A stretch of DNA of 64,000 bases. Origin: a virus. Location: the IMG/VR virus record IMGVR_UViG_3300050821_007696, positions 1 to 64,000 of that record. The stretch is one strand, 5' to 3'. This document shows positions 1 to 6,632 of this stretch, one piece after another (within the stretch, counting starts at the first letter, position 1; each line of letters begins with the position of its first letter). Under the pieces are notes generated by a model. The model saw only the letters and a list, made by a program, of their open reading frames with translations, made no database searches and was not told where the DNA came from. Position numbers and translations under genes: made by a program.

Positions 1-133
1 TGACGCATTTCTCTCCCTAGCCCCGAAAATCCCCAGCTAAGAGAGCTTTTTCCGCCCCCTCACCAAAAATTCGAAAACGCGTACCGGTAACAAAACGGGG
101 TTGCCTTATTTCTTCGCGCGAATGTAGCGCGTG
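1..133. other. Non-coding left edge
   Basis: No convincing gene is seen here. The stretch is richer in A and T than its surroundings. It holds a weak AGCT-AAGAG-AGCT hairpin followed by five T (about positions 37-55), which could be the end terminator of a rightward unit lying outside the window. Confidence 0.3.
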
Positions 134-139
134 TATAGT
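134..139 (+). promoter_or_regulatory. -10 box TATAGT, leaderless-type promoter
   Basis: TATAGT lies seven bases before the ATG at 147, so transcription would begin at or next to the start codon. No Shine-Dalgarno sequence precedes that ATG. The arrangement recurs at many genes in this window. Confidence 0.5.
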
Positions 140-146
140 CGGGTAC

Positions 147-620
147 ATGCCTGATCCGTATGAGCGTCACGGTCGCGCGAGCGGCTGGGACAGGTGGGGG
201 CCGAATCCGTCCCGTCACCAGCAGCGCGCGGCTGCCGCGGCCGACAGTGCCGCCAAGCGCCCGCCGGCGAAGAAGGACCCGAGTCTGTGCAAAGCAGCGC
301 ACTGGAAGGAGCCGCACCAGCCGAAGTTGCGTATCCGGCCGTACATCTGGCGGCGAATGCCGTTGTGTCAGTGGTCGATTAGCTGGGGCAGGACCGAGCC
401 GTCATGGTCGTGCGCGCACGAGGAGATCTGCGCCGGGTGTGGGAAGACTCTGCGGACGAGTATCGGCGATGCGGAGTGCCCGGATTTTCACCCGATTACC
501 GAGACGCAGCGGCTCGCGCTTGAGCGGGAAATAGCGGAGTGGCAGGCGCGTGTTACCGCAAGGCGGGCACGACGGCCGGTGATCGACGGGCCGCAAGGTT
601 ACCGGAAGAAGAAGGTGTGA
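147..620 (+). CDS. Hypothetical protein with Cys-rich zinc-binding motif
   Basis: The 157-residue product is basic and rich in Arg and Ala at its N-terminus. It carries a Cys/His cluster around residues 88-110 (CAHEEICAGCGK, then AECPDFH) that looks like a small zinc ribbon. The C-terminal 35 residues are helical and very basic. I do not recognise a family; a nucleic-acid-binding role is inference from charge and the Cys motif. The start is supported by the TATAGT box seven bases upstream rather than by a ribosome site. The stop overlaps the GTG of the next gene, so the two are probably co-transcribed. Confidence 0.6.
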   Translation: MPDPYERHGRASGWDRWGPNPSRHQQRAAAAADSAAKRPPAKKDPSLCKAAHWKEPHQPKLRIRPYIWRRMPLCQWSISWGRTEPSWSCAHEEICAGCGKTLRTSIGDAECPDFHPITETQRLALEREIAEWQARVTARRARRPVIDGPQGYRKKKV

Positions 621-1057
621 AGACAGAGCGGAAAAACAGCGGCATGCCGCGATGGGGCGTCAACCGGGACTACTGGGTCCGCGTCGGGGACGAGCCGTTC
701 CTCGACCGGAAGGTTCTGGTGATCTGCCCGTGGTTCGGTGTTTTCCTGACGGAAATTCACAAGCCGGATGCGGGCGACCGGCCACCGCACGATCATTCAC
801 GGAGTTTCGTGTCGCTGATCTTGTCGGGCGGTTATTCCGAGCTGGTGTACAGCGACGACGTACACGGGGCGCGGGCGCGGTTCCACGAGCGGCGGTCGGT
901 GCACCTTATGCCGCGGCGCAAGGCGCATGTGATTACGGAAGTCCGCGGGAAGCTCCGCACGCTGGTCTTTGCGGGCCGCAGTTACGGGTCCTGGTCGTTC
1001 TGGACGCCGGAGGGCAAGGTCGACTGGAAAGCGTATGACACGGGGGTAATTACATAG
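617..1057 (+). CDS. Cupin-like protein
   Basis: The product has 146 residues from GTG 617, which overlaps the preceding TGA. The segment HDHSRSFVSLILSGGYSE, then a Val/His/Met-rich strand and a C-terminal GSWSFWTPEGKVDW block, has the look of a single-domain cupin with a possible metal-binding HDH pair. Cupins of this kind occur in phages and in sugar or small-molecule metabolism, but the substrate cannot be told. It forms a two-gene unit with the zinc-motif gene and is followed by a strong hairpin terminator. An upstream start in the same frame would overlap the neighbour by about 80 bases and is less likely. Confidence 0.6.
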   Translation: MKTERKNSGMPRWGVNRDYWVRVGDEPFLDRKVLVICPWFGVFLTEIHKPDAGDRPPHDHSRSFVSLILSGGYSELVYSDDVHGARARFHERRSVHLMPRRKAHVITEVRGKLRTLVFAGRSYGSWSFWTPEGKVDWKAYDTGVIT

Positions 1058-1158
1058 CGGCGCTTTACCCGGGTTCTGCTGACTTCAGGAGAGTTCGCCG
1101 AAGTTCCTGCGGGCCTGCGGCGGTTCCGGTAGCTTTCACCGGTCACCCGGCGGTGGCA

Positions 1159-1200
1159 GGGGAAAGCCGCCGTTCCCAGTCGGGGGAGCGGCGGCTTCCC
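1159..1200. terminator. Bidirectional hairpin terminator between convergent genes
   Basis: GGGGAAAGCCGCCGTTCCC (1159-1177) pairs with GGGGGAGCGGCGGCTTCCC (1182-1200) around a four-base loop with small mismatches. It lies between the rightward cupin gene and the leftward peptidase gene. Its position and strength fit a terminator usable from both sides. There is no U-tract, as is common in actinobacteria. Confidence 0.7.
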
Positions 1201-1229
1201 TGTTCCCCGTAGCTACCGGGCTTGCGAGT

Positions 1230-2159
1230 CTAGAGCAGGCTCTTCAGCCAGGCAATGACCTTCTCGAAGCCCTGGACGAGTTCGGTGACCAGGGTCTCGG
1301 GGGCGACGGGCGCGGGAACTGGCACTGGGGGCACGGGTTTCGGCGGGGTTACCGCGACCGGGAACGTCTTGCCGGTAATCGCGGTGTAATCCTGGGCGAG
1401 CTGCGCGATGTCGATCCCGGCGAGGAATTCCTTGCTGCCGAGGTGCTCGGGCCAGATGACGACCCAGGCTTCCTCGACGCAGTTCGCCCAGAAGCGGTCG
1501 GTGAAGCTGGTCTCGGCCGCCCAGGTGATGAACCGCTCGTCGCCGCCGAGCGGACCCGGGCCGGGGATGCCGTAGCCGCCGGTAACGATGCTGTGCCCGC
1601 CGTCGACCGGGCTGTTCGGCGCGTAGTCCCACGGCTGGCCGGCACTGAACTCCTGCTGGTTCGCCTCCAGCACGTTGATGCCGGTCCATACGTAGCCGAA
1701 CAGGGCGATCGCGGCCTTCACCTCAGCCGGGTCCTTGTAGTTGACGGACGCGTACCCGGCTGCCCTGACCCCGTCGGGGCCGCCGTTCTCCATCAGGTCT
1801 TCGATAGCGGTCTGGATGTCCATGCCGCCGTCGTACTGCGAGCCCGGCCCGGTCTGCTGGCCGCCGCCTGGGTTGAACTGCGGGTTCTGCGTCTGGTAGA
1901 ACTGCCAGACCTGCGCCTGCGCCGGGTAGTCCGGCACTGACAGCAGCGTGGTGACCAGTCGGCGGACGTTCGCCCAGGTAACCGCGACGCAGTCGCCCGC
2001 CTGGTCGTTGCCGAGCATCTGCCAGCCGCCGCTCAGCTCGGCGAGGTAGTCTTCGGCTGACGGGACCGCTGGTACGGCGCCGGTCAGGTAGTCGCCCAGC
2101 CGCGGGGCCGCTGCCCGCTTCGGGGAACGCCGTCCGTACTTGCCGCCGGTGCGTGCCAT
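1230..2159 (-). CDS. Papain-like cysteine peptidase
   Basis: The product has 309 residues from ATG 2159, preceded on the minus strand by AAAGGA. Three blocks match the order of a papain (C1-type) active site. These are NDQAGDCVAVTWANV with Cys57, VDGGHSIVTGGYG with His189, and FITWAAETSFTDRFWANC, which resembles the Asn/Trp block. A Pro/Val-rich linker (about residues 270-290) leads to a short amphipathic C-terminal helix. No signal peptide is visible. Such peptidases occur in actinomycete phages, where they may act on peptide cross-links or on host proteins; the role here is inferred. It is transcribed alone, opposite to both neighbours. Confidence 0.65.
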   Translation of the reverse strand: MARTGGKYGRRSPKRAAAPRLGDYLTGAVPAVPSAEDYLAELSGGWQMLGNDQAGDCVAVTWANVRRLVTTLLSVPDYPAQAQVWQFYQTQNPQFNPGGGQQTGPGSQYDGGMDIQTAIEDLMENGGPDGVRAAGYASVNYKDPAEVKAAIALFGYVWTGINVLEANQQEFSAGQPWDYAPNSPVDGGHSIVTGGYGIPGPGPLGGDERFITWAAETSFTDRFWANCVEEAWVVIWPEHLGSKEFLAGIDIAQLAQDYTAITGKTFPVAVTPPKPVPPVPVPAPVAPETLVTELVQGFEKVIAWLKSLL

Positions 2160-2225
2160 GTGAGTCCTTTCATCGGATGGCAGTGCACCGGCTCCCAGCT
2201 CTTGGGCCGCGGCTAAAGGCCAGCC

Positions 2226-2231
2226 TACGAT
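2226..2231 (+). promoter_or_regulatory. -10 box TACGAT, leaderless-type promoter
   Basis: TACGAT sits exactly six bases before the GTG at 2238. The block AGCCTACGATG is repeated at the promoter of the gene at 24376. No Shine-Dalgarno sequence is present. Confidence 0.55.
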
Positions 2232-2237
2232 GGTCGT

Positions 2238-2390
2238 GTGAAAGTGACCCTGCTGAACCCGCTTCCGCGGCGTGTTCGTTTCCGGCTGTGGCTCAGCAGG
2301 CAGCGCGACCGCCTGGGAATTGCCCTGTGCGACCACGGGCACGACCGTGCAGCCGAGCGTCTCTGGCAGCTGACCGAAGGCCGGTTCTGA
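2238..2390 (+). CDS. Small basic hypothetical protein
   Basis: This 50-residue protein (VKVTLLNPLPRRVRF and onward) is rich in Arg and has one CDHGHD cluster. It is supported by its leaderless-type promoter and by a 4-base ATGA overlap with the next gene. No family is recognised. It opens a tight three-gene unit that runs to 2988. Confidence 0.55.
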   Translation: MKVTLLNPLPRRVRFRLWLSRQRDRLGIALCDHGHDRAAERLWQLTEGRF

Positions 2391-2563
2391 TGCCGGAGGT
2401 ATGCGGCAAGGTTCCGTACCGGAGCAAGCTGGACGCGAAGCTGGCTCTCGCTCGCATAGGGCATAAGCAGCACGAGCGACGGCCTAAAAGCGAGCAGCGT
2501 GCGTACTGGTGCCTGCAGTGCCGGCGCTGGCACCTGACAAGCCGGAGGGAGTGGAGTACGTGA
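2390..2563 (+). CDS. Small zinc-finger-like protein
   Basis: The product has 57 residues, starting at ATG 2390 inside the preceding stop. It is very basic and ends with YWCLQCRRWHLTS, a CxxC plus His motif; together with Cys5 this could bind zinc. Short proteins of this shape are common beside phage terminase genes. Function is not known. It overlaps the next gene by GTGA. Confidence 0.6.
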   Translation: MPEVCGKVPYRSKLDAKLALARIGHKQHERRPKSEQRAYWCLQCRRWHLTSRREWST

Positions 2564-2988
2564 GCGCGGGCAGGTGGATCGAGGCACGGCGGGACGGCAA
2601 GTGCGCGCACTGCCCGGCGCTGTTCGCCGCGGGCGACGAGATCTGGGTGAAGAGCGCCGGGGTCTACTACTGCCAGGGCTGCGGGCTGCTCGACGAGAAC
2701 GTGACGGACCACGCTGTCGGGGCGTGGGAGGCGTCGGTGATGAAGGACCTCGCGAAGCTCCCGCTGGAGGCAGGCGAGAGCCTGCTCGCGCAGAACATGC
2801 TCGGCCTGGCCCAGGACCTGGACTCCGGTGACGTCCCGCCGCGCGAGCGCCCGCAGTACACCAAGGAAATCAGGATCAACCTGCTGACGCTGCAGGACGC
2901 CTACCCGCCGGACGAGGACGAGGACGAGACCGCGACGGCCCGGCAGAAGCGCGAGCGCCGCGCCCGCGAGTCCGGCAGCGGGTACTGA
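2560..2988 (+). CDS. Zinc-ribbon protein, weak small-terminase candidate
   Basis: The product has 142 residues from GTG 2560, with GGAGGGA at 2543-2549 as ribosome site. The N-terminus carries CAHC (about residue 14) and CQGC (about residue 36), a four-Cys zinc ribbon. A helical middle follows, then an acidic stretch (PDEDEDETA) and a basic tail. Phages of this layout often encode their small terminase just before the large subunit, and no other gene here fits better, but no terminase-small motif is visible, so this is context only. It ends a three-gene overlapping unit. Confidence 0.45.
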   Translation: MSAGRWIEARRDGKCAHCPALFAAGDEIWVKSAGVYYCQGCGLLDENVTDHAVGAWEASVMKDLAKLPLEAGESLLAQNMLGLAQDLDSGDVPPRERPQYTKEIRINLLTLQDAYPPDEDEDETATARQKRERRARESGSGY

Positions 2989-3011
2989 CACCTGCCCGGA
3001 ATAGTCACGGC

Positions 3012-3182
3012 ATGACAGGCGTTACACCCGCCATGGATACCAAGAGCATGGCGAACGGCAGCGGGTCGGCGCTGAACGGCGGCCCCGACACTCCCCAGGG
3101 CAGTCCGGTTCCCCCGCTGCTGCGTGACTGGGAGGTCCTTACCGCCCGCGCGACGACCACCAGTTTCTGGGAGCTGGTGTAA
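3012..3182 (+). CDS. Small hypothetical protein
   Basis: The frame gives 56 residues (MTGVTPAMDTKSMANG and onward), with a Gly/Pro/Ser-rich middle and a Trp-containing C-terminus. Upstream, AATAGT lies six bases from the ATG, an imperfect match to the leaderless pattern used elsewhere. It fills the gap between two better-supported genes. Coding is likely but not certain, and no function is suggested. Confidence 0.4.
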   Translation: MTGVTPAMDTKSMANGSGSALNGGPDTPQGSPVPPLLRDWEVLTARATTTSFWELV

Positions 3183-3212
3183 GCCATCGGCTGAGGAAGA
3201 AAGGAGGAGAGC

Positions 3213-3440
3213 ATGACGATTCAGAAGCTGCCCCGGCGGCGGCACTGCGACGTATGCGGCGACGACGGGTTCCTGCCCGCGGATTGCGTGTTCGACCGCG
3301 ACACGGTGTGCACCTGCGGCGCCGGGCCGGTCGACGCGTGGACCCTGCACGTTCCCGAGTGCGACACGGTCCCGTGCCCGTTCTGCCAGCTGCTGGGCGA
3401 AGCCGCGCTCGTGACCGGGCCGGAGAAGAGCAACGCGTGA
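3213..3440 (+). CDS. Cys-rich zinc-binding protein
   Basis: The product has 75 residues preceded by a strong AAAGGAGGAG ribosome site. It has three CxxC-type pairs or singles (CDVCGDDG, VCTCGAG, CPFCQ) plus HVPEC, enough ligands for two zinc sites. It is probably a small zinc-ribbon adaptor. No enzyme motif is present. Confidence 0.65.
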   Translation: MTIQKLPRRRHCDVCGDDGFLPADCVFDRDTVCTCGAGPVDAWTLHVPECDTVPCPFCQLLGEAALVTGPEKSNA

Positions 3441-3447
3441 CGGAGCG

Positions 3448-3624
3448 GTGACTCACCAGCGGATTAGCCTCTTCGACGGTCCTGACGATCTGCGTGTCGC
3501 CGAGATCGGGCTGCGGGCCGCCATCTACGAGAACGTCGAGAACAGCCCCTGGGCGTACCGCATGTGGTGGATGACAAGCCGCTGGTGGTGGAACGAGGAC
3601 ACCGGGGCGTTTGAGGAGGACTAG
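3448..3624 (+). CDS. Small Trp-rich hypothetical protein
   Basis: The frame opens at GTG 3448 after GGAG and ends at the TAG at 3622-3624. The 58-residue product ends in a Trp- and acid-rich stretch (MWWMTSRWWWNEDTGAFEED). Its stop abuts the 42-bp tandem repeat. No family is recognised; coding is supported by spacing, ribosome site and composition. Confidence 0.5.
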   Translation: MTHQRISLFDGPDDLRVAEIGLRAAIYENVENSPWAYRMWWMTSRWWWNEDTGAFEED

Positions 3625-3707
3625 CGCGGGACATTGTCGGTACGGTCCCCATGGGAACTGCGCCCGCGCGGGACATTGTCGATACGGAAACCAGGCGAAC
3701 TACGCCC
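3624..3707. repeat. 42-bp imperfect tandem repeat upstream of terminase
   Basis: Two consecutive 42-bp units (3624-3665 and 3666-3707) each begin GCGCGGGACATTGTCG and end GAACT(G/A)CGCCC, followed by GCGC. The ends of each unit are complementary (GCGGG/CCCGC). The centres differ. Repeats of this kind next to terminase genes are typical of terminase-binding (pac or cosB) sites, so a packaging site is a reasonable inference. Alternatives are an operator or a pair of RNA hairpins. Confidence 0.6.
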
Positions 3708-3716
3708 GCGCAAAGG

Positions 3717-3804
3717 GCATCCCCGGCGGAACCGGCCCGTTACCCGGAAAAGGCGTCATAGCCGATCTGGAGTAGAGCAGGTTCGACCCCTGCACCGGGG
3801 ATGC
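3717..3804 (+). other. tRNA-like element with extended acceptor stem
   Basis: GCATCCCCGG (3717-3726) pairs perfectly with CCGGGGATGC (3795-3804). Inside is a perfect T-arm: GCAGG, loop TTCGACC, CCTGC (3777-3793). The T-arm block GCAGGTTCGACCCCTGCACC is identical over 20 bases to that of the tRNA-Ser(GCT) at 7555. A D-like arm is weak, and the anticodon stem reduces to GGC/GCC around GTCATA. It looks like a decayed or specialised tRNA mimic rather than a working tRNA. Confidence 0.5.
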
Positions 3805-3872
3805 ACGGCAAGAGCACCCGGCTACTCATCAGGCGAGCGCCAATGCTCCAGCGCCGGGTGCTCTTGCCGTGC
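3803..3872. repeat. 19-bp perfect inverted repeat before terminase
   Basis: GCACGGCAAGAGCACCCGG (3803-3821) is the exact reverse complement of CCGGGTGCTCTTGCCGTGC (3854-3872), separated by 32 bases. It ends five bases before the terminase -10 box, so in RNA from upstream it would form a very stable hairpin. It could stop upstream transcription or, with the tandem repeat, be part of the packaging site. Confidence 0.7.
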
Positions 3873-3876
3873 TCCG

Positions 3877-3882
3877 TAGTAT
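3877..3882 (+). promoter_or_regulatory. -10 box TAGTAT of the terminase gene
   Basis: TAGTAT is followed by six bases (CAGCAT) and then the GTG start at 3889. The same TAGTAT plus six bases precedes the tRNA-Arg gene at 41494. Confidence 0.55.
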
Positions 3883-3888
3883 CAGCAT

Positions 3889-5541
3889 GTGGAAAGTGCT
3901 ACTTCCAGTGCCGTCTTCGGCGCGCAGCGGCCCCGGTTCTTCACCTGCCCGCCGCGGCACACCGAGCGCGTCCAGCACTGCCGCGCGTGCGGTTCCGGCG
4001 GTGACGACTACCCGCCGGAGACCGGCTGCGGCGACCAGCAGGCTCTCGACGTGCTCGGCTGGGCGCAGGACGCCGCCGGGTACGAGCCTGACCCGTGGCA
4101 GTCGTGGTTCCTGACCAACGCGCTTGGCGTGCTGCCCGATGCCACCTGGGCGGCGACCGACGTCGGGCTGATCGTGTCCCGGCAGAACGGCAAGGGCACG
4201 ATCCTCGAAATCCGCGAACTCGGCGGGCTGTTTGTGCTGGGCGAGGAACTGCTGATCCACACCGCCCACGAGTTCAAGACCGCGGCCGAGCACTTCCGCC
4301 GGGTCAAGGCCGTCTTCGACGACCACCCCGCGCTGCGCAAGCGGGTCAAGCGGATCAGCGGGTCGCACGGCGAGGAAGCAATCGAGCTGTTCCCGCAGCC
4401 CACCCTGATCTTCGGTCCCGGGCGCCGGCAGGTCACCAGGCGGGTCGCCGGGCGGCTGCGGTTCCTCGCCCGGTCCAAGGGGTCCGGCCTCGGTTTCTCC
4501 TGTGACTGCCTGGTCTACGACGAGGCGATGATCCTGACCGAAGACCAGGTCGCCGCGTCGCTGCCGACCATGTCCGCCCGGCCTAACCCGCAGATCTGGT
4601 TCACCGGCTCCGCCGGGCGCGAGGACAGCTTCCAGTTCGCCTCCATCCGCAGCCGCATCGTGAAGAACACCTGTGACCTGTGCGGCGCCGAGTGGAGCAT
4701 CGACCCGCATAACGACGGCTGCACCCGCGACGAGCTGCTCGGCCGCGAGTCCAACATGTTCGTCACGTGCGACAGGCACGACGACCGGGACGACCCGCGC
4801 AGCTGGGCGAAGGCCAACCCCGGCTACGGGTACCGGATCAGCGAGAAGTTCACCCGCGACACCGAGCTGCGGAACATGACCGCGCACGTCTTCGACCGCG
4901 AGCGGCTCGGCGTCGGCGACTGGCCGCAGCCTGAGGCCCCCTGGTCGGTCATCAGCGAGATCGCCTGGGAGAAGCTGGCCGTCACCCAGGAGCACGCCGG
5001 GTTCCCCGTCCAGCCGATCGTGTTCGCGTTCGACATCGACGAGGACGGACGTTCCGCTACCATCAGCGCCGCCTGGGACCACCCTGAGGGCCGCATCGTG
5101 CTGGAGATCCCCAAGGGCTGCTCCCGCCAGGGCACCGGCTGGCTGCTGGAGAAGGCCGACCAGCTGTACAAGAAGCGCCAGCCGCTTGCCATGGTCGTGC
5201 CGAAGAGCGGCCCGGCTGCCGCGCTGATCCCCGACGGGAAGAAGCTGTGGCGCGAGCGGCTTGTCGAGATCGGGACCGCGGAGGAGGCAGCCGCCTTCGC
5301 GTGGCTCCTGCAGCAGGCCCGCGGCGAGACCCTGTGGCACTTCGGCCGGGACGGTGCGCCTACCCTGTGGCACGCCGTGGCGACCGCGGCGACCCGGGTT
5401 GTCGGGGACGGCGGCAAGGCATGGTCACGGCGGGACAGCGAAAGTGACATAACCCCGGTGACCAGCGCCACGCTTGCCGCGTTCATCCTCAACCGGGACC
5501 GCCGCAGCTACGACCTGCTTGCGTCTATCGGCGCGCGTTAG
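3889..5541 (+). CDS. terL: Terminase large subunit
   Basis: This is the DNA-packaging motor of the phage, with ATPase and nuclease domains, 550 residues. Visible motifs are the Walker A-type SRQNGKG (97-103), Walker B LVYDEA (208-213) and the acidic nuclease motif FAFDIDEDG (about 379-387). The N-terminus has a His/Cys cluster (residues 20-34). An insert at about 262-294 has CDLC and two more Cys, suggesting an added zinc ribbon. The start is GTG 3889, placed six bases after a TAGTAT box with no Shine-Dalgarno, so the mRNA is likely leaderless. The TAG stop overlaps the palindrome at 5540. It lies right after the candidate packaging repeats and faces the leftward lysis genes. Confidence 0.92.
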   Translation: MESATSSAVFGAQRPRFFTCPPRHTERVQHCRACGSGGDDYPPETGCGDQQALDVLGWAQDAAGYEPDPWQSWFLTNALGVLPDATWAATDVGLIVSRQNGKGTILEIRELGGLFVLGEELLIHTAHEFKTAAEHFRRVKAVFDDHPALRKRVKRISGSHGEEAIELFPQPTLIFGPGRRQVTRRVAGRLRFLARSKGSGLGFSCDCLVYDEAMILTEDQVAASLPTMSARPNPQIWFTGSAGREDSFQFASIRSRIVKNTCDLCGAEWSIDPHNDGCTRDELLGRESNMFVTCDRHDDRDDPRSWAKANPGYGYRISEKFTRDTELRNMTAHVFDRERLGVGDWPQPEAPWSVISEIAWEKLAVTQEHAGFPVQPIVFAFDIDEDGRSATISAAWDHPEGRIVLEIPKGCSRQGTGWLLEKADQLYKKRQPLAMVVPKSGPAAALIPDGKKLWRERLVEIGTAEEAAAFAWLLQQARGETLWHFGRDGAPTLWHAVATAATRVVGDGGKAWSRRDSESDITPVTSATLAAFILNRDRRSYDLLASIGAR

Positions 5542-5555
5542 TGCCAGCTGGCACT
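5540..5555. promoter_or_regulatory. 16-bp palindrome, copy 1 of 5
   Basis: AGTGCCAGCTGGCACT is its own reverse complement and overlaps the TAG stop of the terminase gene. Base T before it and G after it complete the 18-mer shared by all copies. It sits between convergent genes. Possible roles are a short bidirectional terminator (6-bp stem, AGCT loop) or a repressor site. Confidence 0.75.
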
Positions 5556-5557
5556 GA

Positions 5558-5637
5558 AAAGCAGCGCTCCGCCTCCGAGGGGTACTTACGGAACTAGAAC
5601 CTGGCCGTACTTTCCAGGACTGGCGGAGCGCTGCTTT
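5558..5637. terminator. Inverted repeat between terL and leftward lysis genes
   Basis: AAAGCAGCGCTCCGCC (5558-5573) is the exact reverse complement of GGCGGAGCGCTGCTTT (5622-5637). On the minus strand the second arm runs into TTTTC and then the palindrome at 5540, so it looks like the terminator of the leftward lysis operon. On the plus strand it would also stop terminase transcripts. Confidence 0.65.
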
Positions 5638-5644
5638 CCGGAAG

Positions 5645-5776
5645 TTAACTGCACCCGTTGTGGCATCCCATGGAGTGCCGGGCGCAGTGGTCGATGTGCG
5701 ACATCCCACCGCGGCAGATACCGCATGAGCACGAGCACGTTCCCGCGTCGGGGCATTTTCCGCTTTGCTCATTCAT
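5645..5776 (-). CDS. Cys-rich small protein
   Basis: The 43-residue product (MNEQSGKCPDAGTCSCSCGIC and onward) has eight Cys and three His, a likely zinc-binding mini-protein. It starts at ATG 5776, overlapping the stop of the NlpC/P60 gene (TGATG), so it closes the leftward lysis operon. A competing frame starting at 5772 gives an Arg/Ala/Thr-rich product and is less likely. Confidence 0.5.
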   Translation of the reverse strand: MNEQSGKCPDAGTCSCSCGICRGGMSHIDHCARHSMGCHNGCS

Positions 5777-6210
5777 CAGCGCACCTCAAAATACATCGTC
5801 GGGTGCCAGTACCCGTTCCAGGGGTGCATTCCGACGCGGGTGCCCGTGTTCAGCGCGCCGAACGTGACGTCGTGACCGCGGGCGACCAGCTCGACGTGCC
5901 CGGTGCCGTAGAACGCGAGGTCCCCGGCAGCCGGGTGCCAGGTCGGCACCAGGAGCCCGCTGGCGAGCATCGCGTAGGTCGAGTGCGGCAGGCTGATCCC
6001 TTCTTGCCTTTCCGCCCACATCACCAGGCCCGAGCAGTCGAACGCGGACGGGCCTGCGGCGCCGTATACGTACCAGTCGCCGGCGCGGGTCTCCGCGACC
6101 GCTAGGACGCTCGCCGCGCGGCTTGCGGTCGCGGCGCTGGCGGGCACCGCGGCCAGGGTGAGCCCGAGTAGCGAGGCCAGTAGTGCCAGCGCCGCGACCG
6201 CCCGGTTCAC
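5776..6210 (-). CDS. Secreted NlpC/P60-family peptidase
   Basis: The product has 144 residues from GTG 6210. A clear signal peptide (about residues 1-27, ending PASA) precedes a compact NlpC/P60 domain: FDCSGLVMW with catalytic Cys59, then GTGHVELV with His105. Enzymes of this family cut peptide bonds in the stem peptides of the cell wall, so this is probably a lysis or wall-remodelling enzyme acting outside the membrane. It is at the short end for the family, with no separate binding domain. The gene overlaps the membrane-protein gene upstream by four bases, in an operon with the Rpf-like lysin. Confidence 0.8.
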   Translation of the reverse strand: MNRAVAALALLASLLGLTLAAVPASAATASRAASVLAVAETRAGDWYVYGAAGPSAFDCSGLVMWAERQEGISLPHSTYAMLASGLLVPTWHPAAGDLAFYGTGHVELVARGHDVTFGALNTGTRVGMHPWNGYWHPTMYFEVR

Positions 6211-6632
6211 GTCTCGTCCAGCCGGGCGAGGAACGCGGTGTTCTCCGCGCGCATCCGCTCCAGGAACTCGTCGGGGTCGTCGGTCAGCGGCATGACGTGG
6301 TACTCACCGGAGACCTGGCTGTCCGGTACCGGCCCGTCCGGGACGGCAGCGAACTCGGCCGTGTCCGCGACGCCGGGGCCGGCGTACAGGTGCGTGTCGT
6401 CCAGGTACGCGAGCGACTCCGGTGTCCACTCGAAGGTGTCGCCGTTCCAGTCCGGTAGCTTGACGTCGGCCATGTCCTGCTCGAATGCGCGCCGGTTACG
6501 CCGTTCCTCCGCGGCGATCCGGCGGCCGTCGACGAAGTAGTAGGCGGTCGCCGCGATCACGGCGATGCTCAGCAGGATCAGCCCGAAGGCGACGTCGGCC
6601 CAGTTCATTTCGATACGAGGCATGCTCAGCAC
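6207..6632 (-). CDS. Single-pass membrane protein of the lysis operon
   Basis: The frame encodes 141 residues from GTG 6632 (ATG 6623 is an alternative start). One hydrophobic segment (about residues 12-33) is followed by a basic stretch (GRRIAAEERRNRR) and an acidic soluble domain of about 100 residues. It lies between the Rpf-like lysin and the NlpC/P60 peptidase and overlaps both. It could be a spanin- or holin-like accessory, but no family is recognised. Confidence 0.55.
   Translation of the reverse strand: MLSMPRIEMNWADVAFGLILLSIAVIAATAYYFVDGRRIAAEERRNRRAFEQDMADVKLPDWNGDTFEWTPESLAYLDDTHLYAGPGVADTAEFAAVPDGPVPDSQVSGEYHVMPLTDDPDEFLERMRAENTAFLARLDET

Noticed and set aside
60-317. Minus-strand 85-codon frame at the left edge
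   Set aside because: Overlaps the promoter and start of gene 147 and has random composition.
3829-5373. 514-codon open frame on the minus strand opposite the terminase
   Set aside because: It is the antisense shadow of terL; its composition (Val/Gly/Arg/Asp) is typical of high-GC shadows, and terL has all terminase motifs.
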